Of a DNA stretch of 37,571 nucleotides, positions 17,163-24,742 are shown in pieces. Position 1 is the stretch's first letter; each line of letters opens with the position of its first letter. A model generated the notes under the pieces. It was not told the DNA's origin and did no database searches. It worked only from the letters and a program-made list of their open reading frames with translations. The position numbers were made by a program, and so were the translations under genes. The DNA comes from an uncultured Bacilli bacterium (GTDB taxonomy: Bacteria > Bacillota_I > Bacilli_A > RF39 > UBA660). The stretch covers positions 1 to 37,571 of the forward strand of contig CAKOLI010000009.1 of assembly GCA_934096265.1 (NCBI GenBank). The letters are read 5' to 3'.

Positions 17163-18056
17163 TTAGTGTAAAGTACTATCATTTATTTTGGTATCGATAT
17201 AGTTTTCTACTTCTTCTACGGTAGTTTGAAAGTTATCTAGGGATATATCAAACCACTTAATATCCAATTTATTCTTCATAAAAGTATATTGCCTTTTAGC
17301 ATAGTGTCTTGAATTTTTCTTAATTAGTTCTATTGCCTGTTCTTTAGTTAGTTCATTTTTAAAATAAGTTATTGTTTCCTTATATCCTATTCCTGTTAGA
17401 AGTGGTTTATGTAGCATGTTGTTATTGTAGTAATAAGCTACTTCTGCGAATAGACCTTCTTTTACCATTTTATCTACCCTATCATTTATTAGTTTATATA
17501 GTTTATCTCTTTTAGTAGTTAATCCTATAAAGATAGTATTTTTATATAGTAGATTATTTCCTTTATTATTTGAAGATATTGATTTATTATTATTTAAATA
17601 GTAATCATATGCACGAATTAGGCGTCTTCTGTTATTTTTATCAACGTTAATATCTTTATCTATATCTAGTAGCATTTGATATAGTTTTTCATTGGTGTAT
17701 TTTTCTAGGTTATTAGTTTTATTATTATCACTAAAAGTATAATCATATAGAGCACTTTTTATATATAGGGCACTACCCCCTACTAATATTATGTTTTTAT
17801 GTTCTTTTGATAATATATTTCTTACATCTTTTTGATAATCATAGATAGAATAATCTTCATTAGTATTTTTAATATCGAATAGGTAGTGCTTTATACCTTC
17901 TTTTTCTTCTTCTTTTATTTTAGCAGTACCAATATCTAGTCCTTTATATACCTGCATGGCATCAGCGTTTATTATGATGGCATCATACTTTTTAGCAAGA
18001 GCAATACTTAATTTAGTTTTACCTACTCCAGTAGGCCCTGTTACAACAATAATCAT
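17163..18056 (-). CDS. miaA: tRNA dimethylallyltransferase
   Basis: A 297-residue MiaA that adds a dimethylallyl group to A37 of tRNAs reading UNN codons. P-loop GPTGVGKTKLS sits at about 7-17, then NADAMQVYKGLDIGTAK at about 34-50, and TKRDKLYKLINDRVD plus RQYTFMKNKL near the C-terminus, which is the family's zinc-free Bacillota form. The start at 18056 is chosen because AAGGAG lies 7 bases upstream; an earlier in-frame codon has no RBS. The upstream sequence belongs to a broken surface-protein gene that overlaps the 5' end. Confidence 0.96.
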   Translation of the reverse strand: MIIVVTGPTGVGKTKLSIALAKKYDAIIINADAMQVYKGLDIGTAKIKEEEKEGIKHYLFDIKNTNEDYSIYDYQKDVRNILSKEHKNIILVGGSALYIKSALYDYTFSDNNKTNNLEKYTNEKLYQMLLDIDKDINVDKNNRRRLIRAYDYYLNNNKSISSNNKGNNLLYKNTIFIGLTTKRDKLYKLINDRVDKMVKEGLFAEVAYYYNNNMLHKPLLTGIGYKETITYFKNELTKEQAIELIKKNSRHYAKRQYTFMKNKLDIKWFDISLDNFQTTVEEVENYIDTKINDSTLH

Positions 18057-18477
18057 ATAATTTCTCCTTTTTATAAATTTTATCATAAGTAATTTGTTCT
18101 AATTTACTTCCATTGAAAAGACGTGACATGTCGATAACATCTCTTAATTTAACACCCATTAAATCAATGGTTTTTAGTGAGCCTAAGTATCCTAAGGATG
18201 ATGTCATATTGGTTACTTTTCTTGCATCAAAATTATTACCTAATGTCAGTGATGATAATTCAGTCATGCCATTAAACATTAAACCCATATCAGTAACATT
18301 ACTTGCATCAAAATGGCTTATATCAAGTTCGGCCGCACCTGATGTTTTAAACATTTCTTGTGCATTTATTACTTTAACTCGAAAAGTTCGAGTATCAATC
18401 AATCTGGTGCGATAGTGATAGTTATCAACAGCTTTTCGCAAAATCAAGTAATCAAGTACATATAATACTGACTTCAT
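18019..18477 (-). pseudogene. Fragment of a BspA/DUF285-type leucine-rich surface protein
   Basis: Residues from about 39 onward (NAQEMFKTSGAAELDISHFD, SNVTDMGLMFNGM, FDARKVTNM) match the BspA-like/DUF285 repeat, in which 'F/WD-T/A-S-x-V-T-x-M-x-x-M-F' units recur. DUF285 proteins are cell-surface adhesins in gut Bacillota and mollicutes. Only about three repeats remain, there is no signal peptide or anchor, and the reading frame simply runs out of frame into the miaA 5' end. The first 35 or so codons look unrelated and cross an att-like motif, so this is most likely the remains of a gene cut by insertion of the neighbouring island. Confidence 0.7.
18382..18410 (-). repeat. Att-like motif, left end of island
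   Basis: Minus strand reads GCACCA, 12 other bases, then CTCGAACTTTT. The same two blocks at the same spacing recur at 23511-23539. Here CTCGAACTTTT is followed by CGAG, giving a small hairpin. Confidence 0.45.
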
Positions 18478-18514
18478 ATCTAAATTATAAACTATTTTTT
18501 TAAATATTTCTATA

Positions 18515-18556
18515 AAAAAGAGAAAAATCTTATTTTACAATAGTTTTTCTCTTTTT
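18515..18556 (-). terminator. Terminator after the transglutaminase-like gene
   Basis: A perfect 13-bp inverted repeat (AAAAAGAGAAAAA / TTTTTCTCTTTTT) with a 16-base loop that contains the stop codon of the gene. T-rich on both sides, so it may work in both directions. Confidence 0.8.
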
Positions 18557-19636
18557 AATTCTTAATACTTTACTTGAAATATCGCTATATAACTCACTAT
18601 TTTCATTATAAAATTGTTCAAATATATCCATATTGTTTTTACAATCAGTAATAGTTTGTTCAATCATTTGTTTTTCTTCTTCTCTTGTTATGCTTGGATA
18701 TTGTTGTGATAATTTTTCTCTCATTCTCAAATAATCTTTAGAATCATTTAAGACAATTGAAGACAATAATTTAATTGGAACTCTATCATACTCATCATCA
18801 TATAATACATTTTTATCATTTTCACTCACTCTATAAATTCGTGTTTGAGTTGGATCTAGATAATAACTTTTTCCATCTTTAACTGAGAAAGTTATAGCAT
18901 GATTTCCTACTATTCTTTTTAATATATTTTTATTTTCAATCATTTCTGTTGATAATTCAATACTTTGACCTCTTTTATCTACCAATTCTTCAATAAATTT
19001 CATTACTGTACTATATCTTTGTTCATTTGTTATATGAGTTTGAACCCAATTAACTAATTCTTCTTTTGTATATTTTGGTTGCTCTAAAATATTAATATTT
19101 ACACTATAGTCCATTGAATATACTCCTAATTGACTAGATTCAATTCCATAATTATTTAAAATATCAGTAAGCATAGCAGATATATGTCGACAAACTGCTT
19201 TACCTGTAATAACATCTGTGCCATATAAACCATTAATATCTCTTGCTTCTTTATTTGAAAATTCAAAGTCTTTATCTATAGATAAATAACCTTTATACAA
19301 TAAGTAATTAAACATTGTATGAATTTGAATAGGATCATTTAAATCAAATATTTTATTTAATTTATTATAATTTGTTATAAATTTTTGATATAAACTTCTA
19401 ATTTGTTTAATATCTCTTGTATAATCTTTACCATGTGACCAAGCTAATCCTAAATATGCAGCAATAGAAAGGTATGCTAAAGCATCAACTGAACTATTTA
19501 AAACTGGATATTGTGATAATATCAAATCGTTAGTCAAAGTTATACCAACACTAGAAAATCCAAGAATACTTTGAATTTTATTATAGGTATTATAATCTAT
19601 AGATCCACAAAATTGTTTAAATTTATTATTCTCCAT
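18530..19636 (-). CDS. Transglutaminase-like (papain-fold) protein
   Basis: A 368-residue protein with a recognisable transglutaminase-like triad: Cys149 in TGKAVCRHISAML, His246 in GNHAITFSV and Asp261 in YYLDPTQT, with the order and spacing of that superfamily. It may act as a peptidase, amidase or crosslinking enzyme. Two moderately hydrophobic stretches near the N-terminus (about 22-40 and 50-66) may form a membrane hairpin. No signal peptide. The start at 19636 is set by AAAAGGAGGAAAATT; an upstream frame extension lacks an RBS. It sits at the far end of the mobile island, so it may be cargo. Function beyond the fold is unknown. Confidence 0.7.
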   Translation of the reverse strand: MENNKFKQFCGSIDYNTYNKIQSILGFSSVGITLTNDLILSQYPVLNSSVDALAYLSIAAYLGLAWSHGKDYTRDIKQIRSLYQKFITNYNKLNKIFDLNDPIQIHTMFNYLLYKGYLSIDKDFEFSNKEARDINGLYGTDVITGKAVCRHISAMLTDILNNYGIESSQLGVYSMDYSVNINILEQPKYTKEELVNWVQTHITNEQRYSTVMKFIEELVDKRGQSIELSTEMIENKNILKRIVGNHAITFSVKDGKSYYLDPTQTRIYRVSENDKNVLYDDEYDRVPIKLLSSIVLNDSKDYLRMREKLSQQYPSITREEEKQMIEQTITDCKNNMDIFEQFYNENSELYSDISSKVLRIKKRKTIVK

Positions 19637-19706
19637 AATTTTCCTCCTTTTAAATGATATATATACTACCATAAAAAGTTATTTTATGCAACTTTTATTC
19701 ACCATT

Positions 19707-19897
19707 TCATCTTTCAAACTCATCATTTTTATCATTATTTTTATTATTTTGTATAATATCAATCTCATTATCATCAATTATATCTTCGTTATATAAATCA
19801 TTTATGAAATCGTCATACTTATCATTAGAGAAGAATTTGTCTTGTAAAAATTCTATAAATCTTTTCCATATCTCTTTAAAGTAATCAACTTTTTTTG
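19707..19897 (-). other. Putative -1 frameshift site and C-terminal extension of MobV
   Basis: CAAAAAAAG at 19897-19889 contains the slippery heptamer A_AAA_AAG in register with the mobV zero frame, the same heptamer as in dnaX. After a -1 slip the frame continues V-D-Y-F-K-E-I-W and stays open to a TGA at 19709-19707. A one-base loss from the A-run would give the same reading. Which one applies cannot be decided from one sequence. Confidence 0.6.
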
Positions 19898-20827
19898 TAA
19901 TTCTGATACCTTATCTTCTAACTCATCAATAGTTTCATTGGCATCATCTAAATCATATTCTAATTCTTCAATTCTATCATCACGATTTTTTATCTTCTTT
20001 TTCAAGTTTCTAACTTCATTAGAATGTTCTCTTAAATCATCTTCATATTTTTTTAAGACTATATTTATATCATTTGCATCTCTTAAATTAGAAGTAGTAT
20101 CATTAGTTTGTTCTATATATTTTTTAATTTTATTAACCTCTTCGTTTGAAATAGAGTAGTTATTTTTATTCATTAATGTAGGTTTTAGATTATCTATAAT
20201 ATCATTAATTTCATTAGATTTATTTTGTAATTCATCTGTTTTACTATTTAACTCTTTGAGTTGTTTCTTATACTTTTCTTGTTCTCGTTTAAACTTTTTA
20301 TATTCATTCATATTTGCAACATTAATATCAACATTTCTTCCTTCCTCTTTTTCTTTAAGGGTATAGTTTAAATGATAAATTCTATTGAATGAATTAATAC
20401 AATATACTCTCATTTTATCTTGAATTTCTTTTAAACTTATTTTATTAAAGACATCAGATTTACCAACTTGTTTTTTCATACCATTTTTCATTCCATCTTT
20501 AAATGGAATACCAACAATATGTAAATGCGGACTAGATTCATCAAAATGAATGGTTGCATTTGCTATTTTAAAATTAGGCACAACTTCTTCTAAATCTACT
20601 ATTTGTTCTTTAAAAACTTCTAACATTTTATGCTTGAATTTATCATCATCATATTTTCGTAAATTATGTTTATCAACTTTTGATAATTGTTGATGGTTTT
20701 GTATTGCATTATTAGATAGAGAAGTAGTTCCAGTTTCAGTATTTTTTACACTTCTTCTTGCTTTCTTTGATTTATTTTTATCATTGCTTAAATGTAATGA
20801 ATAAGATAATTCTTCCTTATCATTCAT
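19853..20827 (-). CDS. mobV: MobV-family relaxase (Mob/Pre), zero-frame product
   Basis: 324 residues in the zero frame. The MobV/plasmid recombination enzyme signature is the HxDExxPHxH motif at residues 94-103 (HFDESSPHLH), with KHNLRKY upstream at about 53-59. The enzyme nicks oriT for mobilization by a co-resident conjugative element. A long coiled coil (about 165-320) follows. The frame ends at LKRYGKDL, but eleven codons before the stop there is CAAAAAAAG, and the -1 frame from there is open for 60 more codons with a Trp/Phe-rich end (EIWKRFIEFLQDKFF) typical of such relaxases. The full protein is therefore probably about 373 residues. RBS GAGGG. Oddly short N-terminus compared with classical Mob proteins. 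Confidence 0.82.
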   Translation of the reverse strand: MNDKEELSYSLHLSNDKNKSKKARRSVKNTETGTTSLSNNAIQNHQQLSKVDKHNLRKYDDDKFKHKMLEVFKEQIVDLEEVVPNFKIANATIHFDESSPHLHIVGIPFKDGMKNGMKKQVGKSDVFNKISLKEIQDKMRVYCINSFNRIYHLNYTLKEKEEGRNVDINVANMNEYKKFKREQEKYKKQLKELNSKTDELQNKSNEINDIIDNLKPTLMNKNNYSISNEEVNKIKKYIEQTNDTTSNLRDANDINIVLKKYEDDLREHSNEVRNLKKKIKNRDDRIEELEYDLDDANETIDELEDKVSELQKKLITLKRYGKDL

Positions 20828-20860
20828 ATTTTATATTTTCCCTCTTTGTTAAAACAGAAA

Positions 20861-20940
20861 TCTACTATTTATAGTAGGATAATTTTGTTCTGTCAAAATC
20901 TCTAATCCCTTATAGATTTTGACGCAAGCATCAAAATCTG
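20861..20940 (-). other. Putative oriT: competing hairpins upstream of mobV
   Basis: Three arms occur in a row on the minus strand: AGATTTTGA (20939-20931), GTCAAAATCT (20923-20914) and AGATTTTGAC (20901-20892). The middle arm can pair with either flank. A further palindrome CTACTAT-TT-ATAGTAG lies at 20862-20877, just before the mobV RBS. Inverted repeats directly upstream of a MobV gene are where its oriT normally lies. The rest of the 345-base gap up to 21172 has no clear gene; it holds several short GC-richer patches. Confidence 0.5.
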
Positions 20941-21172
20941 GGGGCTAAAGTTTAGGCAACCTTAGAATCCACCTATCTCCTGCAGTAATATTTCAAAACT
21001 TCGTAATGAAATAAAACTGCATAAGACTTTTGATAAAATAGTAAGCACCGCTTATAATTTTATTTAACAATCTATCGCTAATTTCATTTACTTTGTAAAC
21101 AAAACTTACTACGATTGCTATATCTTTTTTAATAAAAAAAGTTAACAAAAAATCTTATTTTTTCTTCTGAAT

Positions 21173-21736
21173 TTAATTCCATTCTTTTTCAATTTGTTCT
21201 CTTCTTTTTCTTGTTTTTTCATCTAATTCATATTCAGTTGAATTAACAACTGGTGGTAAATATTCAAATACATTTTCTTCATTTTCTAGGATTGATTTAT
21301 CTCCATCATTTACATAAATAACACCAAGTTTTAATTGTTCCAGTTTATCCATTTTCTTATAATCTTCTAAAGGGAATATTCTGACAATTCTTCTTTCATT
21401 GTAGTAGTTGAAGAACATTACTTTATCTTGATAATAGTAAGTTGCCTCGTAATATCCTAGATTGTAAAATTCTCTTAATCTAAAAATATGCTCTGATACT
21501 TTATCAAATGGAAGATATTCACTAAATCTTAATTTCGTAACGACATTACCAATTAAGGCATAATCTTTTTTATCTAAATAACCAGAATCATATAGTTCAT
21601 TACATGGTGTACACATATTTTCTCTAAATAAAATTTCATCAACTTTGCACTTATGATTAGAACTTTCTTTTAATTTTATTTCATCAATATATCCATTACT
21701 AAATCTTGTTTTTCTTCTCTTGTAAGTTCGTTCCAA
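21173..21736 (-). pseudogene. C-terminal part of the large serine recombinase, out of frame
   Basis: This frame has no RBS of its own and its first codons overlap the end of the recombinase frame by 61 bases. From about residue 15 (GYIDEIKLKESSNHKCKV) the text reads as the natural continuation of the recombinase, whose own frame ends EEKQDLVMDILMK. A loss of one base around 21685-21695 would explain both. It contains a lone CTPC motif and a KRREQIEKEWN tail. Best read as the detached tail of one recombinase gene. Confidence 0.65.
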
Positions 21737-22797
21737 GATAGATTATTTTCTTGATATTCTTTTGGATAAAGTAGTTTATTGATATAATCTATATCTCTTT
21801 TAATTAGAATATCATCTGGCGTTAAACTTAAATCTTCACATACTTCACATTCTTTTAATCTGCTTTCAAGTTCTGTAATTGTTGTTTCAACAATTTTTCT
21901 TTCTTCATCATATTCTTCTAATTTGAATGTACCGTTAACATATGCTTTTTTAATTCTATCTAGTTTTTGATTTTGATTAGATATTTCTTTTTGTATATCT
22001 TCTTTTGGATTTTCTATTTTAGTTTTAATCATAGGTAGTAAAGTTTGATTAACAACACTATCATATTCATTAATATCATCTATAAAATGTTCAATTTCTT
22101 TTTCTATTTTAGTTTCTTTGATAGTTAATTTGCAATCATTACAATAGTAGTAATAGTAAGAATTATCATTCTTTTTAGTTGTTGCTTTAACACCTAGTAT
22201 TCTTCCACATTTAGGACAACATAGTTTTTGTAAGAAGATATAAGTCAAAGTTCTTTTATAATTTCTAGAATTTTTCTTTTGTTGTACTTGGCAAGATTCC
22301 CATAATTCTTTAGATACGATTGGTTCAACTACATCACTATAATAAACTGGATTTTTAGTTCTTTTACCATGAACAAAATCTCCTTTATAGATTTCATTTT
22401 GACTAACACTAGTCATTATTCTCATAACCATTCTACCATTTGATGTAGTAGTATTAGATTCATCTGCCATACAATCAATATCACAATCATTATCATTAAC
22501 AAACTTCATTAATTTTTCAATATCATAAACACTTCTTGTTAATCTATCTAATTTAAAAGCAACTATAACATTAATCTTTTTGTCTTTAATATCTTGTATC
22601 ATTTCTTGATATGCTGGTCTTTTATCATCTTTTGCACTTATTCCCTCATCAGTATATACTTTATAAATTTTATAACCTTTAAACTTACAAAACTCTCTTA
22701 ATTTTTCTTCTTGTTCTGGTAAACTAAATCCTTCTCGTTTTTGGTCTAGTGTACTAACTCTAATATAAAGTCCTGCTATTTTCTTTTCTTCATTCAT
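21676..22797 (-). pseudogene. Large serine recombinase with internal deletion
   Basis: Site-specific serine integrase of the element. The resolvase-type catalytic domain has Ser15 in YIRVST, with FKLDRLTRS at 81-89. A zinc ribbon (CPKC...CNDC, about 194-226) and a coiled coil (about 265-310) follow. Between VSQNEI (residue 136) and YKGDFVHGKRTK there is an abrupt jump: family members normally have roughly 100 residues here, covering the long linker helix (the ISERT/KxGL region) and the start of the recombinase domain. The frame also stops early, its tail lying in another frame. With both lesions it is unlikely to be active. RBS AAGGAG. Confidence 0.85.
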
Positions 22798-22821
22798 TAA
22801 ATTTCAACTCCTTAATATAAA

Positions 22822-22863
22822 AAGGTGTCAAAAGTATTAATTGTTTAATACTACTGACACCTT
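22822..22863 (-). terminator. Terminator of the 70-residue gene
   Basis: Double stem AAGGTGTCA...TGACACCTT (9 bp) enclosing AGTATTAA/TTAATACT (8 bp), followed on the minus strand by T5ATA, between the small gene and the recombinase start. Confidence 0.85.
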
Positions 22864-22869
22864 ATAATT

Positions 22870-23082
22870 TTATCTTCTCTTTGCAGATTGCATTTGTTTT
22901 GAAATATAATCGTATTCACTCATTGATTTTTGATTTACATAAGTTATTTTATCATCATTATATTTTCTAGGTGAACCTGTCGTAATGACAGTTTGTCCAA
23001 AATCATTTTGATTATATCCACAAATTACTCTTTTATTTTGTAATTGCTTCTTTAATAGTAATAAGTATTTTTTTTCTGACAT
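22870..23082 (-). CDS. Small basic hypothetical protein (70 residues)
   Basis: Not recognised. Basic, Lys/Tyr/Gln-rich, no membrane segment, with ATGTCAGAAAAG preceded by AAGGGGGATTTCAT. It has its own strong terminator immediately after the stop, and lies between the recombinase and the right end of the island, so it may be an accessory protein of the element. Nothing in the sequence gives a function. Confidence 0.55.
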   Translation of the reverse strand: MSEKKYLLLLKKQLQNKRVICGYNQNDFGQTVITTGSPRKYNDDKITYVNQKSMSEYDYISKQMQSAKRR

Positions 23083-23143
23083 ATGAAATCCCCCTTAATT
23101 GATTTCATATTCTAACATAAAATGTATTAAGTGTCAATTTTTG

Positions 23144-23416
23144 TTAAATATTCTTTAAATAATTTTCTAATTCAGATAATTTAATTTTATTATTTAAGTT
23201 TTCTATAAATATCTCATTAGAATAATTAAAAGCTAGGAAAGTTATACCATTAATTATAATTCTGTGTGGTTCTAGATATGTAAGATTAGTTTTATCTATC
23301 ATTCTTAAATTACCATTAATAATTGTTGATTTAACCTTACAAAATTCACAAATAAATTCTAATCTCTTTCTTAATGATTCTTCCATTCTAACTTCTTGCT
23401 TAATAATATTTACCAT
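23144..23416 (-). CDS. Small hypothetical protein (90 residues)
   Basis: Not recognised. A short soluble protein with a CEFCKV Cys pair near residue 25 and an alternating beta-like pattern afterwards (RIIINGITFLAFNYSNEIFI). The ATG at 23416 follows AAAGGATTGATTAAA; the TTG three codons earlier abuts the RBS. It is the last gene before the right att-like motif. The gap to the next gene (about 60 bases) holds no clear terminator. Confidence 0.55.
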   Translation of the reverse strand: MVNIIKQEVRMEESLRKRLEFICEFCKVKSTIINGNLRMIDKTNLTYLEPHRIIINGITFLAFNYSNEIFIENLNNKIKLSELENYLKNI

Positions 23417-23455
23417 TTTAATCAATCCTTTCTTTGAAAGACTTTTTTCTAAACA

Positions 23456-23487
23456 AGAAAAAAATCAATTCTAAATTAGAATTGATT
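23456..23487 (-). terminator. Terminator between tRNA-Thr and the 90-residue gene
   Basis: AATCAATTCTAA / TTAGAATTGATT inverted repeat (23463-23487), followed by a run of T on the minus strand. It would end transcripts coming from the tRNA gene. Confidence 0.75.
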
Positions 23488-23510
23488 GTCTATTTATTCT
23501 CAATACTTAT

Positions 23511-23539
23511 AAAAGTTCGAGCGGATTTCCCTATGGTGC
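23511..23539 (-). repeat. Att-like motif at the tRNA-Thr 3' end, right end of island
   Basis: Minus strand GCACCA (last base of the acceptor stem, discriminator A and CCA end of the tRNA), 12 other bases, then CTCGAACTTTT. Same blocks and spacing as 18382-18410. Confidence 0.45.
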
Positions 23540-23607
23540 CCTCTGACAGAATTGAACTGTCCTCTGAAGCTTACCATGCTTCTGTTTTACCACTAAACTA
23601 AAAGGGC
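23534..23607 (-). tRNA. tRNA-Thr (anticodon GGU)
   Basis: A 74-base cloverleaf with encoded CCA. Acceptor stem GCCCTTT/AGAGGGC (7 pairs, one T-G), D arm GTTT-AGTGGTA-AAAC, anticodon stem GAAGC/GCTTC with loop ATGGTAA (anticodon GGT at positions 34-36), and T arm GACAG-TTCAATT-CTGTC. Discriminator A. All stems are intact, so it should be functional. Confidence 0.95.
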
Positions 23608-23618
23608 ATAAATTAAAC

Positions 23619-24434
23619 TTATGAAAATATAAGCTTAATAACCACGGCAAGAGCAAGTAAAACCCTATATACCGCGAAAATACTAAAATCATGTTTCTTA
23701 ATATAATTAAGTAAAAACTTTATACATATAATACCAACTACCATAGAAGTAACAATACCTACAATAACTTCTTTAGTAATTACCAAATCTCCAATATGCA
23801 CTATCGCTGCTCCAAAAATAATTGGTGTAGAAAGCAAAAACGTAAACTTTGCTACAGCTTCCCTAGAAACTCCCAAAAGCCTACCAGCTAAAATAGTAGT
23901 ACCACTCCTAGAAAAACCAGGTATAACCGCTAAAGCTTGTGAAAGTCCTACAATAAAAGTTTGCTTAAACGTCATCTCTTCAAAAGATACCTCTTTCTTA
24001 TAATGCTTACTAGCCCACTTATCACCAAGATAAATAAACACACCCATAAAAGCTAAACATAACGCTATAACTAACACATTACCACGAATAACATTCTCAA
24101 TAACATCATCAAACAAAAATCCCACTAATGCACCTGGTATTGTCGCAACAACTAAATACCAAAACATCCTATTATCAAAACTATCCTTTTTCTTAAAAAC
24201 CTTCTTACACGCTGCACTAAACAACCTAAGCCAATCTTTCCAAAAAATAACAAGTACAGATATAAGCGTCCCTACATGAAGTGCAACATCAAAAGCAAGC
24301 TTACTAGAACTAGACAAACCAAGATTAAAATTAAACAAATATGGAATTAAAATCAAATGAGCAGAAGAAGATATTGGTAAAAACTCCCCTATTCCTTGAA
24401 CAATTCCTAGTATTATACATTGCACCAAATTCAT
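23619..24434 (-). CDS. uppP: Undecaprenyl-diphosphatase (UppP/BacA)
   Basis: A 271-residue polytopic membrane enzyme that dephosphorylates undecaprenyl pyrophosphate to recycle the cell-wall lipid carrier; overproduction gives bacitracin tolerance. The two signature motifs are present: GIGEFLPISSSAHL at about 15-28 and PGFSRSGTT at about 169-177, with about seven transmembrane segments. RBS AGAAGTGAGACA. First gene to the right of the tRNA; its coding strand is G/T-rich, unlike the genes left of the island. Confidence 0.97.
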   Translation of the reverse strand: MNLVQCIILGIVQGIGEFLPISSSAHLILIPYLFNFNLGLSSSSKLAFDVALHVGTLISVLVIFWKDWLRLFSAACKKVFKKKDSFDNRMFWYLVVATIPGALVGFLFDDVIENVIRGNVLVIALCLAFMGVFIYLGDKWASKHYKKEVSFEEMTFKQTFIVGLSQALAVIPGFSRSGTTILAGRLLGVSREAVAKFTFLLSTPIIFGAAIVHIGDLVITKEVIVGIVTSMVVGIICIKFLLNYIKKHDFSIFAVYRVLLALAVVIKLIFS

Positions 24435-24742
24435 TGTCTCACTTCTTTCTATATAAGTCTAACATAATAACACCATTATTTCAATAACTAAAACATAACT
24501 TTACAAACTTTTTTCTCTTATACATTATATTCATAAAAAATACATATATACAAAAAGCGACCCCACAAAGAATCGCTTACCTAATTATATAGGAAAATCT
24601 ATAAAAAAATACAATACTTAGCAAAAAACAGGCTTTATCGTTAGTTCAAATCAAACTAGATTGATAATGCAAATAGCTAATGAGAAAATACTAAATAATG
24701 TATTTCATTTAATATTATCATCATAAACTAAAAATAATATAC
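24435..24742. other. Intergenic region uppP-yihY
   Basis: A 308-base AT-rich gap with no gene seen. It holds the uppP promoter area and the terminator of the YihY-like gene at 24555-24578. Confidence 0.6.
24555..24578 (-). terminator. Probable terminator for the YihY-like transcript
   Basis: AAGCGA / TCGCTT, a 6-bp stem with a 12-base loop ending in T5 on the minus strand, about 165 bases after the YihY-like gene stop. Confidence 0.6.

Larger units (their letters stand above)
18382..23533. mobile_element. Decayed integrative/mobilizable element
   Basis: Between two matching att-like motifs lie a transglutaminase-like gene, a MobV relaxase, an oriT-like hairpin region, a disrupted large serine recombinase and two small unknown genes. 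A relaxase without conjugation genes plus a serine recombinase is the usual content of an integrative mobilizable element. Both the recombinase and the relaxase carry lesions, so it is probably no longer able to excise on its own. The boundaries are inferred from the repeats. Confidence 0.6.

Noticed and set aside
18019..18477. Intact small BspA-like protein
   Set aside because: No RBS, no signal peptide, unrelated first 35 codons and an end that runs out of frame into miaA; more consistent with a remnant.
23534..23607. tRNA-Gly, suggested by the D-arm similarity
   Set aside because: The 7-base anticodon loop ATGGTAA places GGT at positions 34-36, which is Thr.
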